In this document: positions 16,628-25,893 of the stretch, piece after piece
Layout: every line of letters begins with the position of its first letter
Numbering within the stretch: the first letter of the stretch is position 1
Assembly: GCA_910574965.1 (NCBI GenBank)
Contig: CAJTDB010000006.1
Span: 1 to 64,000, forward strand
Direction of reading: 5' to 3'
Source: Lachnospiraceae bacterium
Lineage (GTDB): Bacteria > Bacillota > Clostridia > Lachnospirales > Lachnospiraceae
Length of the DNA stretch: 64,000 nt
Translations under genes and position numbers: made by a program
The notes under the pieces: generated by a model
Database searches by the model: none
What the model was told of the DNA's origin: nothing
The model's input: only the letters and a program-made list of their open reading frames with translations

Positions 16628-18058
16628 ATGGATGTTTCTAAAGAATCAACAATAAGAGAGTATACAGTCGGACAGGAAGAACTGCAGGAACAGGTACTGC
16701 AGATGCAGAGTACAATTCCGTTAGATGGAACGGATTTTATGGCCCTTATAGGTCCGGACGGCGCAGTCATTCCGTATGAATTTGAAGGCTGGAAAAGTGA
16801 GATGGCGTCCTGGGTGGACAGTGCTTATCTGGGAGCGGCGATCAGCGACCAGTGGTTCCCGTATACAATAAAGGGCCCTCATGCAACAGAATTTCTGAGC
16901 TGTGTTTTTGTAAACCGCTTTGACAACGCCCCCGTTGGAAAGTCAAAGCATGGCCTGATCCTAAATGAAAGAGGACATATCATCTCAGATGGGATTATCC
17001 TTCGTGTTGCAGAGGATGAATATCTCACTACCTGCGTGAATCTAGTGCTCGAATGTATGCTGGATCAGTTTAAGGAGCAGGGGAAATTTACAGATGTAGA
17101 AGGGATCGACCTGAACGGAAAGCTCTGTCTGTATCAGGTGGGCGGTCCGAAATCCCTTGAGATACTGGAAAGAGCGTGTGGGGAAAATCTTCATGATATT
17201 GAATATCTGCATTTCAGGAATGTATCGATTGCAGGACATACAGTGCGGGTGTTCCGTATGGGTATGGCAGGAACGCTATCCTATGAGATTCACGTGGATA
17301 CGGACATATGCAGAGAAGTATATACTGCCATCTGGGAAGCAGGACAGAAATATGATATGAAAAAGCTGGGGTATCATGCATATATGATGAACCATACAGA
17401 GAATGGGTTCCAGCAGTATATGCTCCATTTTGACAACGCATATGCAGAGTGCAGCGAGGATCTGCGCCGCAGGATGCTGGAAAAACAGCCATATTTTGAG
17501 TTCCTGATGAATGGGCCTGTGAACAAGGGCAGCGACACGAATCCTAACGTGTTTTTTGTCAGTCCGTACGATATCGGCTGGGGATATCTCGTTAATTATG
17601 ACCATGATTTTATAGGAAAAGAAGCTGCATGGAAGGCGAAAAACAGCAGACGTCGCACCATGGTTACGTTGGAATGGAATGCACAGGACATTGGAGAGGT
17701 TTTTGCATCTCAGTATGCAGGAGGAACTCCTTATATGCCAATGGATAATGCCAATGATTATTTGATGCATAACTGTTTTGCCGGTTTTTATCATATGCAT
17801 GCGGATAAAGTCCTGGCAGACGGAAAACAGGTAGGCATCAGTACCGGACGGGGAGAGATTGTCCATTATCATACAATGATTTCGCATGCTTCCATTGATC
17901 CGGAATATGCAGCGCTGGGCACAGAGGTAACGGTGCTTTGGGGATCCGAGGAATATCCGCAGAAGGAGATTCGCGCGAAAGTCGTGGAGTTCCCATACCT
18001 GAAAGAAACTTTGAACGGAGATTTTGATGTATCAAAGGTTCCGTATGGTTTTAAATAA
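16628..18058 (+). CDS. GcvT/LigM-like folate-dependent methyltransferase (demethylase) 1
   Basis: 476 residues from ATG 16628 (GGAGGGAAGG upstream). It belongs to the GcvT aminomethyltransferase superfamily: 'IKGPHATEFLSCVFVNRFD', SKHGLILNERGHIISDGIIL, the GMAGTLSYEIHV strand and the C-terminal barrel 'TVLWGSEEYPQKEIRAKV'. At ~475 residues it is longer than glycine-cleavage T protein (~365) and matches LigM/DesA-type tetrahydrofolate-dependent O-demethylases or dimethylglycine/sarcosine-type demethylases. These enzymes move a methyl group from substrate to tetrahydrofolate. It is paired with a paralogue and an MFS transporter. No glycine-cleavage P, H or L genes are nearby, so a glycine-cleavage role is unlikely. 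Confidence 0.78.
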   Translation: MDVSKESTIREYTVGQEELQEQVLQMQSTIPLDGTDFMALIGPDGAVIPYEFEGWKSEMASWVDSAYLGAAISDQWFPYTIKGPHATEFLSCVFVNRFDNAPVGKSKHGLILNERGHIISDGIILRVAEDEYLTTCVNLVLECMLDQFKEQGKFTDVEGIDLNGKLCLYQVGGPKSLEILERACGENLHDIEYLHFRNVSIAGHTVRVFRMGMAGTLSYEIHVDTDICREVYTAIWEAGQKYDMKKLGYHAYMMNHTENGFQQYMLHFDNAYAECSEDLRRRMLEKQPYFEFLMNGPVNKGSDTNPNVFFVSPYDIGWGYLVNYDHDFIGKEAAWKAKNSRRRTMVTLEWNAQDIGEVFASQYAGGTPYMPMDNANDYLMHNCFAGFYHMHADKVLADGKQVGISTGRGEIVHYHTMISHASIDPEYAALGTEVTVLWGSEEYPQKEIRAKVVEFPYLKETLNGDFDVSKVPYGFK

Positions 18059-18073
18059 AGAGGGAGAGAAGTT

Positions 18074-19273
18074 ATGGCAATAGAACTTTCAAAAGGACGG
18101 AAAATCCTTCTTTATATCTCCGTATTTTTGACAGCGATCGCTGTTATGGGGGAGATGGGAATCTCGCCTATTATCTATAATCTGTACGGCGCATTTGAGA
18201 ATCAGATGGCGGTAAACTATATTGTGTCAGGCGCGGCCCTGTTTGTTGTGTTTGGGTCACTGGCCGCAACATTTGTGATGAACCGGATCAGTAAAAAGAC
18301 ACTGCTTTTAATTGCTACAGTCATCTTTTGCGGCAGTAGTATCTTCTGTGTATCTGTAGACCATGTTTATTATATCTGCGTGATGCGGTCGCTCATGGGA
18401 TTTGGAGAAGGTGCTGTCAATGCGGTTGTAATGGCATATGTAGCACAGTTGTTTCTGGACGAAGGAAAACGGGCTTCTTTTATGGGTTATTACAATGCTT
18501 CCATGACCTTGTTCGCGATTGCCATGTCTTATGCCAGCGGAATGCTGGGCAGTGTAGACTGGCGTAATGCCTTCACCTTATACTGGCCGTCGGCGCTGAT
18601 GATTATCGGAGTCCTTTTATTCGTTCCGAATTTGCAGGAACTGGACGATGTTTCGCAAAAATCAGCAGAGGCCGCTGGAAAGAAAGAGGCTCTGGGAAAA
18701 CTGTACTGGATGTTCATCATTGCTTATATTGTATTCACCTGGATGTATGCGATGGTCAACTATTTTATCTCTGCTTACGTGGCGGAAAATAAGCTTGGAG
18801 GAACTTCCTTTGCAGGAATACTTGTTTCCTGTACGCAGGTTGGCGGAGTGATCTGTTCCTTACTCTTTGGCGTCCTCTATACTAGGCTGAAGAAAAATCT
18901 TACATCCTTGTGTATCCTCATGCTGATGCTTGCCTTGGCAATGTATTACTTTATACCGGGGGGTGCGGTTGCCGTAATCGCTAGCGCACTAATAGGCGGC
19001 GGCTATGGGATGTATTTTTCATACAGCTATACATACGTGGCGGAAGTTGTTCCGCCCAGCCGGATTGATGACGCGATCGGATACACAACAGCATTTTACG
19101 GAGTTGCATTTTTTGTGTTCCCGTATCTGGTGAGTTTCATGCAGTCTGTTGTCTCACCAAAAGGGCTGTATACGCCGTTGTTTCCGGTATGGGCTTTGAT
19201 CGGGTTAATTCCGCTGGCGATTGAACTTGCAACAAATAGCGCTTATAAAAAGATGATGGTATCAAGATCGTAA
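18074..19273 (+). CDS. Major facilitator superfamily transporter
   Basis: 399 residues with about 12 hydrophobic helices. A central cytoplasmic charged loop lies near residue 190-205 (DDVSQKSAEAAGKKEALGK). The early loop between helices 2 and 3 (FVMNRISKKTLLL) is the usual MFS A-like position. It starts 15 bases after the upstream methyltransferase with AGGGAGAG before the ATG. Placement between two methyltransferases argues that it imports their methylated substrate or exports the demethylated product. Substrate identity is unknown. Confidence 0.88.
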   Translation: MAIELSKGRKILLYISVFLTAIAVMGEMGISPIIYNLYGAFENQMAVNYIVSGAALFVVFGSLAATFVMNRISKKTLLLIATVIFCGSSIFCVSVDHVYYICVMRSLMGFGEGAVNAVVMAYVAQLFLDEGKRASFMGYYNASMTLFAIAMSYASGMLGSVDWRNAFTLYWPSALMIIGVLLFVPNLQELDDVSQKSAEAAGKKEALGKLYWMFIIAYIVFTWMYAMVNYFISAYVAENKLGGTSFAGILVSCTQVGGVICSLLFGVLYTRLKKNLTSLCILMLMLALAMYYFIPGGAVAVIASALIGGGYGMYFSYSYTYVAEVVPPSRIDDAIGYTTAFYGVAFFVFPYLVSFMQSVVSPKGLYTPLFPVWALIGLIPLAIELATNSAYKKMMVSRS

Positions 19274-19292
19274 AATGTTTTTGATCTTACAG

Positions 19293-19320
19293 AGGCAGCA
19301 GACAGGGATTGCTGCTGCCT
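19293..19320 (+). promoter_or_regulatory. Hairpin between the transporter and second methyltransferase
   Basis: AGGCAGCAG pairs perfectly with CTGCTGCCT across a 10-base loop, without a T tract. It could act as an mRNA-stability or processing element that sets different levels for the two genes. Confidence 0.45.
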
Positions 19321-19347
19321 TGGGAATAAATAAAAGGAGGAATTCCC

Positions 19348-20781
19348 ATGTTTAAAAATTATCAGAATCTGTATCCACCGATTGACCTGGCCACTTTCGA
19401 CCAGACCGCTCCCACGCCTATGCAGGGCTTTGACTTCATTCCCGGCATGAATGATGGTATCTTTATCGGTTACTACCATGACCAGCATAAGTTGCCTCTT
19501 TATTATACGGACTGGCGTAATGAAGCCTGCTCCTGGCATCTTACCTGTTCTGTCTACTGGGGCATCTCGCCGTCGCCGGTTACGTTTTTAAAAGGACCAG
19601 ATGCTACCAGATTCCTGCGGGATGTATTTGTGAATAACGTCGACAAATGGGAAGTGGGCCAGCAGAAACATGGCATCACACTTACCGAGGATGGAAACGT
19701 GGCTACCCATGGTATTTCTCTCAAGACCGGAGAAGACGAATATGAACTGTGGTGGCATGCGCCTTATATCGATTATCTGTTCAGTCTCAAGGATTATGAT
19801 GCTGTCTGTGAGAGCGGTGTAAAGTTCACAATTCAGATGAGCGGACCAAATTCGGAGAAAATCATTGAAGAGGCTGCTGGTGAAACGATTGCTGATATTG
19901 CCTATGTACATTTCCGTGAGTCTCATATTGCAGGCCATACAGTACGAATCCTTCGTTTTGGTATGACAGGTAATCTGGGATTCGAGATTCAGGGCGAAGT
20001 AGATGACATGTTGGATATTTACAAAAAGATCATTGAGGTGGGTAACAAATGCGGCATCTGTGAGATTGGTTTCCACTGCTACTGTATGAACCATAATGAA
20101 GGAGGCTATCCCAATGCTTCAGAACATTTTATGAGTGCTTCCATTACAGATGAGGGATTTCTCGCATGGCAGCGCAAAATCTTTGAAAATGATTATAACT
20201 CCGCTTTTGAGGGCGGTGGTTTTGAAGGCCAGCTTGAGTCGTTTGACTTCTGCGGAACTGCAGACGACTTGTCCATCGAGAGTTATTACTATAATCCCAT
20301 TGAGCTGGGACTTGGCTACTGTATCAATTGGAAACATGACTTCCGCGGTAAACAGGCGCTTTTGGACTACAAGGCATCGGGGCACACGCGCAGTATTGTG
20401 ACCCTGGAGTGGAATGTGGAAGATATCATAGATGTGTACCGTTCCCAGTGGAATCTCGATGAGGAACCTTATTTTCCGATTGACGATATGTCTTATACTC
20501 CTCCTAAATATACGGAAAAGCTGGTGGCTCCTCTTATGAAATGCCCCAAATATAAGGTCTTCAAAGGTGATAAAGAGGTAGGGGTTGCCTTCATGCATAC
20601 GCACAGCCCCTATTATCGCCGTATCATTCAGCTTGCCGTTATTGATGATGACCAGCGTGAGATTGGAAACGAGCTGGAAGTTCTGTTTGGCGAGAAAGGA
20701 GCCAGATGCAAACGCATCCGTGCTAAGGTGGAGAAATTCCCCTACAACAAGCACCATGAGCGTACAGGATATTCACTTTAA
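19348..20781 (+). CDS. GcvT/LigM-like folate-dependent methyltransferase (demethylase) 2
   Basis: 477 residues. It is a clear paralogue of the 16628 gene, sharing 'FLKGPDATRFLRDVFVNNVD', QQKHGITLTEDGNVATHGIS, IAGHTVRILRFGMTGNLGFE and a similar length and end (RIRAKVEKFPYNK). AGGAGG precedes the ATG. The two sequences differ throughout, so they are old duplicates that probably act on different methyl positions or different substrates, or form a heteromer. Methyl groups would enter the tetrahydrofolate pool, usable by an acetogenic or one-carbon pathway. Exact substrate remains open: methoxylated aromatics and N-methyl amines are both plausible. Confidence 0.8.
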   Translation: MFKNYQNLYPPIDLATFDQTAPTPMQGFDFIPGMNDGIFIGYYHDQHKLPLYYTDWRNEACSWHLTCSVYWGISPSPVTFLKGPDATRFLRDVFVNNVDKWEVGQQKHGITLTEDGNVATHGISLKTGEDEYELWWHAPYIDYLFSLKDYDAVCESGVKFTIQMSGPNSEKIIEEAAGETIADIAYVHFRESHIAGHTVRILRFGMTGNLGFEIQGEVDDMLDIYKKIIEVGNKCGICEIGFHCYCMNHNEGGYPNASEHFMSASITDEGFLAWQRKIFENDYNSAFEGGGFEGQLESFDFCGTADDLSIESYYYNPIELGLGYCINWKHDFRGKQALLDYKASGHTRSIVTLEWNVEDIIDVYRSQWNLDEEPYFPIDDMSYTPPKYTEKLVAPLMKCPKYKVFKGDKEVGVAFMHTHSPYYRRIIQLAVIDDDQREIGNELEVLFGEKGARCKRIRAKVEKFPYNKHHERTGYSL

Positions 20782-20809
20782 TACATCAATACTGTTATAA
20801 TATATGCGA

Positions 20810-20839
20810 AAGCCCGGATTGAAACTGATCCGGGTTTTT
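20810..20839 (+). terminator. Rho-independent terminator of the methyltransferase operon
   Basis: AAGCCCGGAT pairs with ATCCGGGTTT across GAAACTG-like loop bases and ends in TTTTT. It closes the operon 30 bases after the second methyltransferase. Confidence 0.85.
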
Positions 20840-20918
20840 GTAGTGTGATAGAGTCGGACAATACCCTGCTAAAAGTAGTATTTTTTCGACGGAGTAATCA
20901 CACAAAAAGTTTATATGT

Positions 20919-21461
20919 TTAAGAAGCCAGTATATCCTCACAGACATCTGACTGTTCCCGTATTTCCTGAATTAATCGTGTTATGCATAATTCCGGATTT
21001 TGCCCCATAAGTCGAAAAATATGTTTTCGAAGATTATGCATTATGGCGCCTTCTGACACTTTTCCTTTTGACGGCGTACGCTGATAACGGATCTGTTCCG
21101 AACAGAGTTTTCCTTCCATTCGGAGGGACAGGCACTGAATGGTTTTCATTACAACGCAGGACAGAACCATGTGCATCTCAACTGCCCGTACCGCCTGCAG
21201 GATTTTTCTGCATGCATGGCCGCTTTCCACTGCTCCAGCGGCGACGGTTCTGTTTTCTTCCGGCAATAATTCAGCCTGGGCATGTGTTTTGACCAGAAGT
21301 GGTAACAAGTTCCTGATACAGTTTCTGCCCCCACAGGAGATCGATACTGTAATAACGTAGTTTCTCTTTCTTTCCATAGAGAACCATTTTCGCTTCCCTG
21401 AACTGTTCTTTACGGGATTCAAACAGGTCTTTCAGGTGGATGGCTTTTCCCTTGTCCTCCT
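20919..21461 (-). pseudogene. Degenerate DDE-type transposase remnant
   Basis: Read on the minus strand across several frames, the region gives 'LFESRKEQFREAKMVLYGKK', LRYYSIDLLWGQKLYQEL, MPRLNYCRKKTEPSPLEQ, 'IQCLSLRMEGKLCSEQIRYQ' and SEGAIMHNLRKHIFRLMGQ. This order and style match transposases of insertion sequences common in Lachnospiraceae. At least two frameshifts and a missing middle make it non-functional. The 167-codon open frame inside it is an artefact of the damage. I did not find clean terminal inverted repeats. Family assignment is uncertain. Confidence 0.55.
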
Positions 21462-21791
21462 TTATATTAAGTTTAATTTTTTCATAGCGTTATAGATTCC
21501 GGTGACTGCACATGAACCACACCAGTATTTACATAAGAGATCATCGGCAGGTCATTCATACTGCCGCCCAAGGCGATGGTATCCGCCAGATCCGCCTGCA
21601 TGGGTGATCATGCCGTCTACTTCCAGGTCGTCCAGTCCCAGAAATGCGCTTAAATAGGCCCGTCCAGTACATAGGAATACTCTATGTCCCTGTGCGCTTG
21701 CTTCCAAAAGTGCATGTTTGTTCCGCATAGTAATGCGTTGGCTGTTTCCCACCAGCGTTCCGTCCACGTCATAAAACAGATATTTTCCCAT
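21462..21791 (-). pseudogene. Cof-type HAD phosphatase with two internal deletions
   Basis: The N-terminus MGKYLFYDVDGTLV carries HAD motif I with both catalytic Asp residues, followed by the motif II region (VFLCTGRAY). After about 65 residues (GMITHAGGS) the frame shifts. A different frame then reads ADTIALGGSMNDLPMISYVN, which is motif IV normally ~130 residues later (with GGSMND instead of GDSMND). Another frame supplies GIYNAMKKLNLI and the stop at 21462. The gene thus retains beginning and end but has lost the cap domain and more. Confidence 0.75.
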
Positions 21792-22089
21792 TTATTTACC
21801 TCCTGGTATTTGGTTGTAATATAACACGTTTCTCCAATGTAAAAAACAGAAAAACCAATAATGGAAAATCATTTTCATCTTTTTTCTTTCTATTTAAAAA
21901 TCGAATGAACTTGACTTTCAATATGGAACAAAGAAAATAGAGATATTTAAAATAAGAATAACTTGATATGAATTATAAATATTAGACACAATGACCCAAG
22001 GCAGATATAATAAGGCGCAGGAGGTAAGGATATGGAAGAAATTTCCTGCTTTACCGAATCAAAAAAGAAAATTCAGGAGAAATAGGATT

Positions 22090-22734
22090 ATGGAAGAAAA
22101 ATTGAATCTGGTACAGGAATGGGATAAGGTTTTTCCTAAAAGTGAGAAAGTGAACCACAGCAAAGTAACATTCCATAACCGTTATGGAATTACGCTGGCA
22201 GCAGATATGTATGAGCCAAAGGGAGCAAATGGAAAACTTCCGGCGATCGCGGTGTGCGGTCCCTTTGGTGCGGTAAAGGAACAGGCAGCCGGGTTATACG
22301 CCCAGACAATGGCAGAGAGAGGTTTCCTGACGATCGCGTTTGACCCGTCTTTTACAGGGGAAAGCGGCGGGCAGCCCTGTTATGTGGCATCACCGGATAT
22401 CAACACGGAAGATTACCAGGCGGCTGTTGATTTTCTCTCCATACAGGATAAGGTCGATCCGGAAAGAATCGGTATCATCGGTATCTGCGGATGGGGCGGC
22501 ATGGCAATCAACGCGGCGGCGATAGACACAAGGATCAAGGCAACTGCGGCCTCCACCATGTATGACATGACCCGTGTAAACGCAAACGGATATTTCGATT
22601 CCGAAAACAGCGAGGAAGCACGTCATGAGAAACGCAGAGCACTGAACGCACAAAGAATTGAGGATTATAAGAATGGAACCTATGCCCTTGCTGGAGGTGT
22701 TTCTGATCCGATGCCGGAGGATGCGCCATTCTAA
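22090..22734 (+). pseudogene. Alpha/beta hydrolase, C-terminally truncated
   Basis: The ATG at 22090 follows AGGAGAAAT. The product reads as the first ~214 residues of a dienelactone-hydrolase-like alpha/beta hydrolase: 'NRYGITLAADMYEPKGANGK', the oxyanion strand PAIAVCGPFGAVKEQ and 'DPERIGIIGICGWGGMAINA', where the nucleophile elbow has Cys in GICGWGG. Family members of this type are ~310-330 residues and end with an Asp/His-containing region that is missing here. The stop comes right after DPMPEDAPF. Without the catalytic His it should be inactive. Confidence 0.65.
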
Positions 22735-22929
22735 AAGAGCGTCGGTATACGGATGTGATGGATATTTACTGGATTAAGAGGCTGTAAAGGCTGCGGAGAT
22801 TGAACTGGCTGCCGGAGAAGTCAGCTATTTAGAATGACTGGGAGATGAAACGGGGGTTCACACACTTCGGGAATGGGAAAAGGAGATGTAAACATTTTGA
22901 CAGTTATGCTTTCAGCCTGTGGGAAACAG

Positions 22930-23200
22930 TCAGGAGAAGCCTATCTTGCCATGGAATAGACAGTGGAGGACGGAAAAATCCGCTCCCTTGGCATTGTGGT
23001 GCAGGGCTGGTACCCCTTGGGCGGCAGGGGCTATACTGCGGAACTTTTGGGCAACGAGGTGATTTCTAAAATCGCACAGGCACATGGAAAATCCCCTGCA
23101 CAGGTTATTCTTCGCTGGAATCTGCAAAAAGGTGTGGTGGTTATATCGGGTTCTAGCAGTCCTGAACATATCAACAGCTCGAAAATGTCCGGAAGTGGTG
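22930..23200 (+). pseudogene. Aldo/keto reductase remnant with internal deletion
   Basis: After a stop at about 22957 the frame reads VEDGKIRSLGIVVQGWYPLG, then RGYTAELLGNEVISKIAQAH, KSPAQVILRWNLQKGVVVIS and GSSSPEHI. In intact aldo/keto reductases about 45-50 residues separate 'KIRSIGV' from 'VQAWYPLG', so an in-frame piece is missing. The N-terminal half and the C-terminal 20 residues are also gone. The frame then runs into unrelated DNA ending at the insertion-sequence end at 23290. Confidence 0.65.
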
Positions 23201-23288
23201 ATAGCCTTGCCGTTTGGGCCGAGCAGAGCTATAATAACACTGTGGTAAAGCTAAAAACAAGTGGATTTCCGGCAGCTCTACCGCTGGT

Positions 23289-23309
23289 AGGTGTTCATTT
23301 TCTCTGACC
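23289..23309 (+). repeat. Inverted copy A of a 20-bp insertion-sequence end
   Basis: GGTGTTCATTTTCTCTGACC occurs here and as its exact reverse complement at about 25949-25968. The two copies face each other around the XRE-ABC cassette. Confidence 0.6.
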
Positions 23310-23346
23310 CCAATATAATAAAACGCGAAGGGGAGGTTTTTGCCAT

Positions 23347-24423
23347 ATGGATCAAAAAAAGATTGGCAGCTTTATTGCAGCTCGAAGAAAAGATAATGGC
23401 CTGACGCAAAGTCAACTGGCTGAAAAATTAGGGATTACAGACAAAGCAATTTCAAAATGGGAAACAGGTAAATCTATGCCCGACCTATCTCTATTCAATC
23501 CTCTATGTGATTTACTTCAAATTACTTTGAATGAATTATTTTTAGGCGAATTTATCTCGGATGAAAACTTGAAAGAAAAATCCAATCAAGTGTTGTTTGA
23601 AGTAGTGACGAACTGGCTGGGCAAGGATCAATGGGAAAGCAAAACAGACGTCCAGGTTCCAACTGTTCTAAAATTAAAAAAAGTTAGAAAGACATATGAA
23701 ACCGAAAGCACTTCAACCGTGGCAGTCAAAGATGTTAGCTTTGAAATTACTAAAGGAAATTTTGTTGGTATCATGGGCGCATCCGGATCAGGAAAAACTA
23801 CTTTGCTCAATATGATTGCAACTATCGACAAGGCTACCAGTGGCCAGATAGAAATTGATGGGCAAAGCATCTCCGAGCTATCCGAAAATGATTTAGCATC
23901 TTTTCGTCGGGAGCATTTAGGTTTTGTATTTCAAGAGTATAATTTAATAGATACTTTAACGGTTTACGAAAATATTGCATTGGCGTTGACAATTAAGCAG
24001 ATGCCAAAAGAGTCTGTAAAACAGAAAATTATTGATTGGGCAGAAAGGTTAGGCATATCTGAAATACTAAGTAAGTTTCCATATGAGATTTCGGGTGGTC
24101 AACGGCAAAGATGTGCTTGTGTGAGAGCGATTATTACAAGCCCCAGTCTTATTCTTGCAGACGAGCCGACGGGAGCTTTAGATAGTCATTCAGCAAAACA
24201 GTTATTAGAAACCTTTGTTATGCTCGCTCAAAAATATTCCGCTACAATTTTGATGGTTACACATGATGCCCTATCCGCCAGCTATTGCGACAAAATTCTA
24301 TTCATGCAGGATGGTGAGTTTAAGGCTATGCTGGAACGAGAACAAGAGAACAAGCAGGAGTTCTTTACCAGAATTTTGGACACCATAGCCAAAATCACAG
24401 GAGGGGTTCATTATGTATCTTAA
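23347..24423 (+). CDS. XRE-type helix-turn-helix fused to a MacB/BceA-type ABC ATPase
   Basis: 358 residues in one frame. Residues ~5-60 are an XRE/Cro helix-turn-helix (IAARRKDNGLTQSQLAEKLG, KAISKWETGKSMPDLS). A ~45-residue linker leads to a complete ATPase from ~105: Walker A GASGSGKTT at ~144, Q-loop FVFQEYNLI, signature ISGGQRQR, Walker B LILADEPTGALD and switch His MVTHD. The subfamily is that of BceA/LolD/MacB exporters and antimicrobial-peptide detoxification modules. A GGGGAGG lies before ATG 23347. The permease gene overlaps its end by 11 bases. The fusion suggests an ATPase that also binds DNA, perhaps regulating its own operon according to transport state; that is inference. Confidence 0.9.
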   Translation: MDQKKIGSFIAARRKDNGLTQSQLAEKLGITDKAISKWETGKSMPDLSLFNPLCDLLQITLNELFLGEFISDENLKEKSNQVLFEVVTNWLGKDQWESKTDVQVPTVLKLKKVRKTYETESTSTVAVKDVSFEITKGNFVGIMGASGSGKTTLLNMIATIDKATSGQIEIDGQSISELSENDLASFRREHLGFVFQEYNLIDTLTVYENIALALTIKQMPKESVKQKIIDWAERLGISEILSKFPYEISGGQRQRCACVRAIITSPSLILADEPTGALDSHSAKQLLETFVMLAQKYSATILMVTHDALSASYCDKILFMQDGEFKAMLEREQENKQEFFTRILDTIAKITGGVHYVS

Positions 24424-25744
24424 ATTAGCGTTACGAAATGCAAAACGGTCTATATTTGATTACATCCGTTATATTTTTTCAATGGTTATACTTACATCTA
24501 TCATTTATCTTTCGACCAGCATTGCAAATTGGGGAGACGTACAGGCCGGCTTTCAGACAATGGCGCTGCCTCTGTTGATTGTGATAATTATGGTAATGTT
24601 GGTAAACTATATCAATGTTTTTATTGTTAAGCAAAGGGCAAAAGAGTTTGCCACTTATATGTTGTTAGGAATGAGAAAAGATATACTATCTTGGGTGTTT
24701 CTAAGCGAGTTACTTGTCATAGGATTGATATGTTTCATCTTGGGTGTGGCTTTAGGTGTTGTAGTATTTTGCGCTTTTTGCTATACGATGCTGCAAGGAG
24801 CTTGGCATCAGTCCATGTTCCAAATAATCTTAAAAAGTATTTTACAGACATTTGCCTATTTTTGTTGTGTGGAAATCTTGTCAATACTTTTTATGAAACA
24901 AAAAATATATAAATTGCAGATCGTGCAGCTCATGAATGAAAAGCGACGTAATCAACCGCTCGAAGCAAGTAAGAGAACCTTTTGGGGTTGGATGTGTATG
25001 GCCAATTTATTCTTCTATGTGATCTTGTTGCTTGCTATTTCCGTTATGCCTAATGAGATAATGTCCGTCTCCATTTCATTTATTTCGTTACCGATGCTAA
25101 TATGCGTCTTTTCATTTTATAAGTGGCTATACGCTTTTATTGCTTTTTTGCGGCTGTCACAAACAAATACTTTGTACCAAGGTAATCGACTATACCAAAT
25201 TGCTGAAATGACAACAGGTTCAAAGTCAAATGCCAATATGAATACAATATTTTGCGTCTGTCTGATTTTTTCGGCAAGTTCCTTTACATTTGGAATGCTT
25301 CTAATTAACGCGAATGTACATATCTATGAATGGGCTAAACAGCAATGGATGGGGTTTTTGCAAATTGGCATCTGTATCATATTTATGATTATTTATTTTT
25401 TTACCATCTCGTTGCTGCAGATTGTTGATTTGAGAAAAGCGGCGAAAAATATCCGGCTATTATTTCAAATAGGAAAAAATCGGTCTGAGCTGAAATCTTT
25501 GCTTTATTCTCAGACACTTATAAGGCTGTTTCTGCCAACGCTAATGGCCTTTGTTATACTTTTATTGGCAACACCCTTTATTAACTATAAGCTAAATTTG
25601 ATCTTTTCTGCCTCCTTATCTTTGCATAATTTAATAGCTAAGGCTATTGGTGGTTTTATAATTTGCTTTTTCATTTTATATGTGTGCTATTTTTGCGTGA
25701 TATGTATGATAAACAGGCGCTATATCAAATTTAATGTAAAATAG
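24413..25744 (+). CDS. FtsX/BceB-like ABC permease
   Basis: 443 residues, about ten hydrophobic helices, starting inside the ATPase gene. The N-terminus MYLKLALRNAKRSIFDYIRY and 'QRAKEFATYMLLGMRKDILS' are hallmarks of FtsX-domain permeases that partner BceA/MacB ATPases. Typical BceB is ~620-660 residues with a ~200-residue extracellular domain between helices 7 and 8. Here that domain appears absent or very short, so ligand binding must differ from the bacitracin-sensing type. Base composition is visibly AT-richer than flanking genes, which fits acquisition by transfer. Confidence 0.85.
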   Translation: MYLKLALRNAKRSIFDYIRYIFSMVILTSIIYLSTSIANWGDVQAGFQTMALPLLIVIIMVMLVNYINVFIVKQRAKEFATYMLLGMRKDILSWVFLSELLVIGLICFILGVALGVVVFCAFCYTMLQGAWHQSMFQIILKSILQTFAYFCCVEILSILFMKQKIYKLQIVQLMNEKRRNQPLEASKRTFWGWMCMANLFFYVILLLAISVMPNEIMSVSISFISLPMLICVFSFYKWLYAFIAFLRLSQTNTLYQGNRLYQIAEMTTGSKSNANMNTIFCVCLIFSASSFTFGMLLINANVHIYEWAKQQWMGFLQIGICIIFMIIYFFTISLLQIVDLRKAAKNIRLLFQIGKNRSELKSLLYSQTLIRLFLPTLMAFVILLLATPFINYKLNLIFSASLSLHNLIAKAIGGFIICFFILYVCYFCVICMINRRYIKFNVK

Positions 25745-25763
25745 TAATTTTTAAAATGTTGCT

Positions 25764-25859
25764 GCACGACGGCAAAAGAAAAAAACGTCGTGTAGTAGCT
25801 GCATTATCATGTCCTAATTTTGACGGCGGTTTTGAAATAACAAATTTCAAGCCGCCGTT
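25764..25859 (+). terminator. Two hairpins after the XRE-ABC cassette
   Basis: GCACGACG/CGTCGTGT (25764-25793) encloses an A-rich loop. GACGGCGGTTTTGAAAT/ATTTCAAGCCGCCGTT (25822-25859) is a long GC-rich stem followed by ATCTTT. Either could stop transcription of the cassette; neither has a perfect T tract. Confidence 0.5.
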
Positions 25860-25893
25860 ATCTTTGGAGCCGGTTTGAAAATGCACAGCGGTC

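Noticed and set aside
17276-17887. 203-codon minus-strand open frame
   Set aside because: Shadow of the first GcvT/LigM-like gene, with biased composition and no start signal.
16628-20781. Glycine cleavage system T proteins
   Set aside because: Both are over 100 residues longer than GcvT. No GcvP, GcvH or lipoamide dehydrogenase genes are adjacent, and an MFS transporter and PucR regulator are.
20919-21422. Intact 167-codon gene on the minus strand
   Set aside because: The translation makes sense only as pieces of a transposase in several frames, so I treat the open frame as an accident of frameshifts.
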